Assembly: GCA_034190875.2 (NCBI GenBank)
Contig: CM067349.1
Location: forward strand, 6,634,645 to 6,698,644
Length of the DNA: 64,000 nucleotides
From: Urechis unicinctus
Taxonomy: Eukaryota; Annelida; Polychaeta; Xenopneusta; Urechidae
Direction of reading: 5' to 3'
Position 1 is the stretch's first letter, and each line of letters opens with the position of its first letter. Both the position numbers and the translations under genes were made by a program. Shown here piece after piece: positions 63,671 through 64,000 of the stretch. Under the pieces are notes generated by a model, which was not told where the DNA came from, searched no databases, and saw only the letters and a list, made by a program, of their open reading frames with translations.

Positions 63671-64000
63671 AATTGAGCTAAGCCTGGGCAGATTACAACG
63701 GAATATTAATTTAGATGAGAGGGATATGGAGGAAATTAGAAGAATATTGCCATCAGGTCGATGTATTAACAGTATTAACCACTTCCGTATACCGCAAACT
63801 GCTGCATGGATGACTCATATAGCAACTATTGTGTCCAGTGTAAAAGCATGTCGAAAAGGCATTTGGCGTAAGTAACAGTGGACGTTTATTCCCTTGATTT
63901 GTCATTATCACTACATAATTAACATAAGTTGATGAATATTCTTCGATACGGATTGCTAGTTATCATAACATCTTGAGTGCACAATTAGTTATCACGGGTT
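63670..64000. other. Window edge, continuing repeat DNA
   Basis: 63670-63860 resembles 7410-7570 and 14270-14440 (for example AACGGAATATTAATTTAGAT and CAACTATTGTGTCCAGTGTA). No gene was seen. Confidence 0.5.

Overview
The window looks like animal (or at least eukaryotic) nuclear DNA. It is AT-rich, gene-free repetitive DNA on both sides of one GC-richer island of about 14.6 kb at 21634-36259. The island is a decayed Maverick/Polinton, a virus-like, self-synthesising DNA transposon of the adintovirus-related group. It has terminal inverted repeats of about 300-320 bp, a short target-site duplication (a 7-bp shared string, TACAGCA, that contains the expected 6-bp duplication), a protein-primed-type family B DNA polymerase, a retroviral-type integrase, an A32/FtsK-like packaging ATPase, a double-jelly-roll-type major capsid protein and several other virion-type genes. 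A PD-(D/E)XK (YqaJ/alkaline-nuclease-like) exonuclease lies at the right end.

Element layout, left to right: left TIR; a 30-bp-arm inverted repeat; POLB (+), broken; then a leftward block on the minus strand, read from MCP toward POLB: MCP, ATPase, small membrane protein, conserved structural-type protein, a one-TM protein, a 77-aa protein, a membrane protein, integrase and a Cys-rich protein. Right of a 40-bp divergent promoter gap at 30924-30963 come a coiled-coil protein (+), a convergent structural-type gene (-), a penton-like candidate (+), a fibre-like protein (+), a two-TM protein (+), the nuclease (+) and the right TIR. Nearly every large gene has in-frame stops or frameshifts, and at least two internal junctions look like deletions (MCP/ATPase near 29737 and the convergent gene ends near 31780). 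The polymerase has also lost key residues. This is a fossil, not an active element. No adenain-like maturation protease was seen.

The flanks (1-21.6 kb and 36.3-64 kb) contain no gene that I can support. They are not random, however. They are a mosaic of diverged, non-coding paralogous blocks in direct and inverted orientation. The clearest pairs are 1-5340 with 50221-60620 (direct), 6037-7400 with 60836-63660 (direct), 7300-9760 with 14170-17720 (direct), and 36264-41770 with about 55480-60700 (inverted). The Polinton sits beside or inside one of these blocks. Differences between copies include microsatellites at 5630-6028 and 51446-52138, a 42-bp tandem array at 60105-60266 (0, 1 or about 4 units depending on the copy), and a 59-bp stretch identical between two otherwise diverged copies. 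Homologies were read by eye; no alignment was computed.
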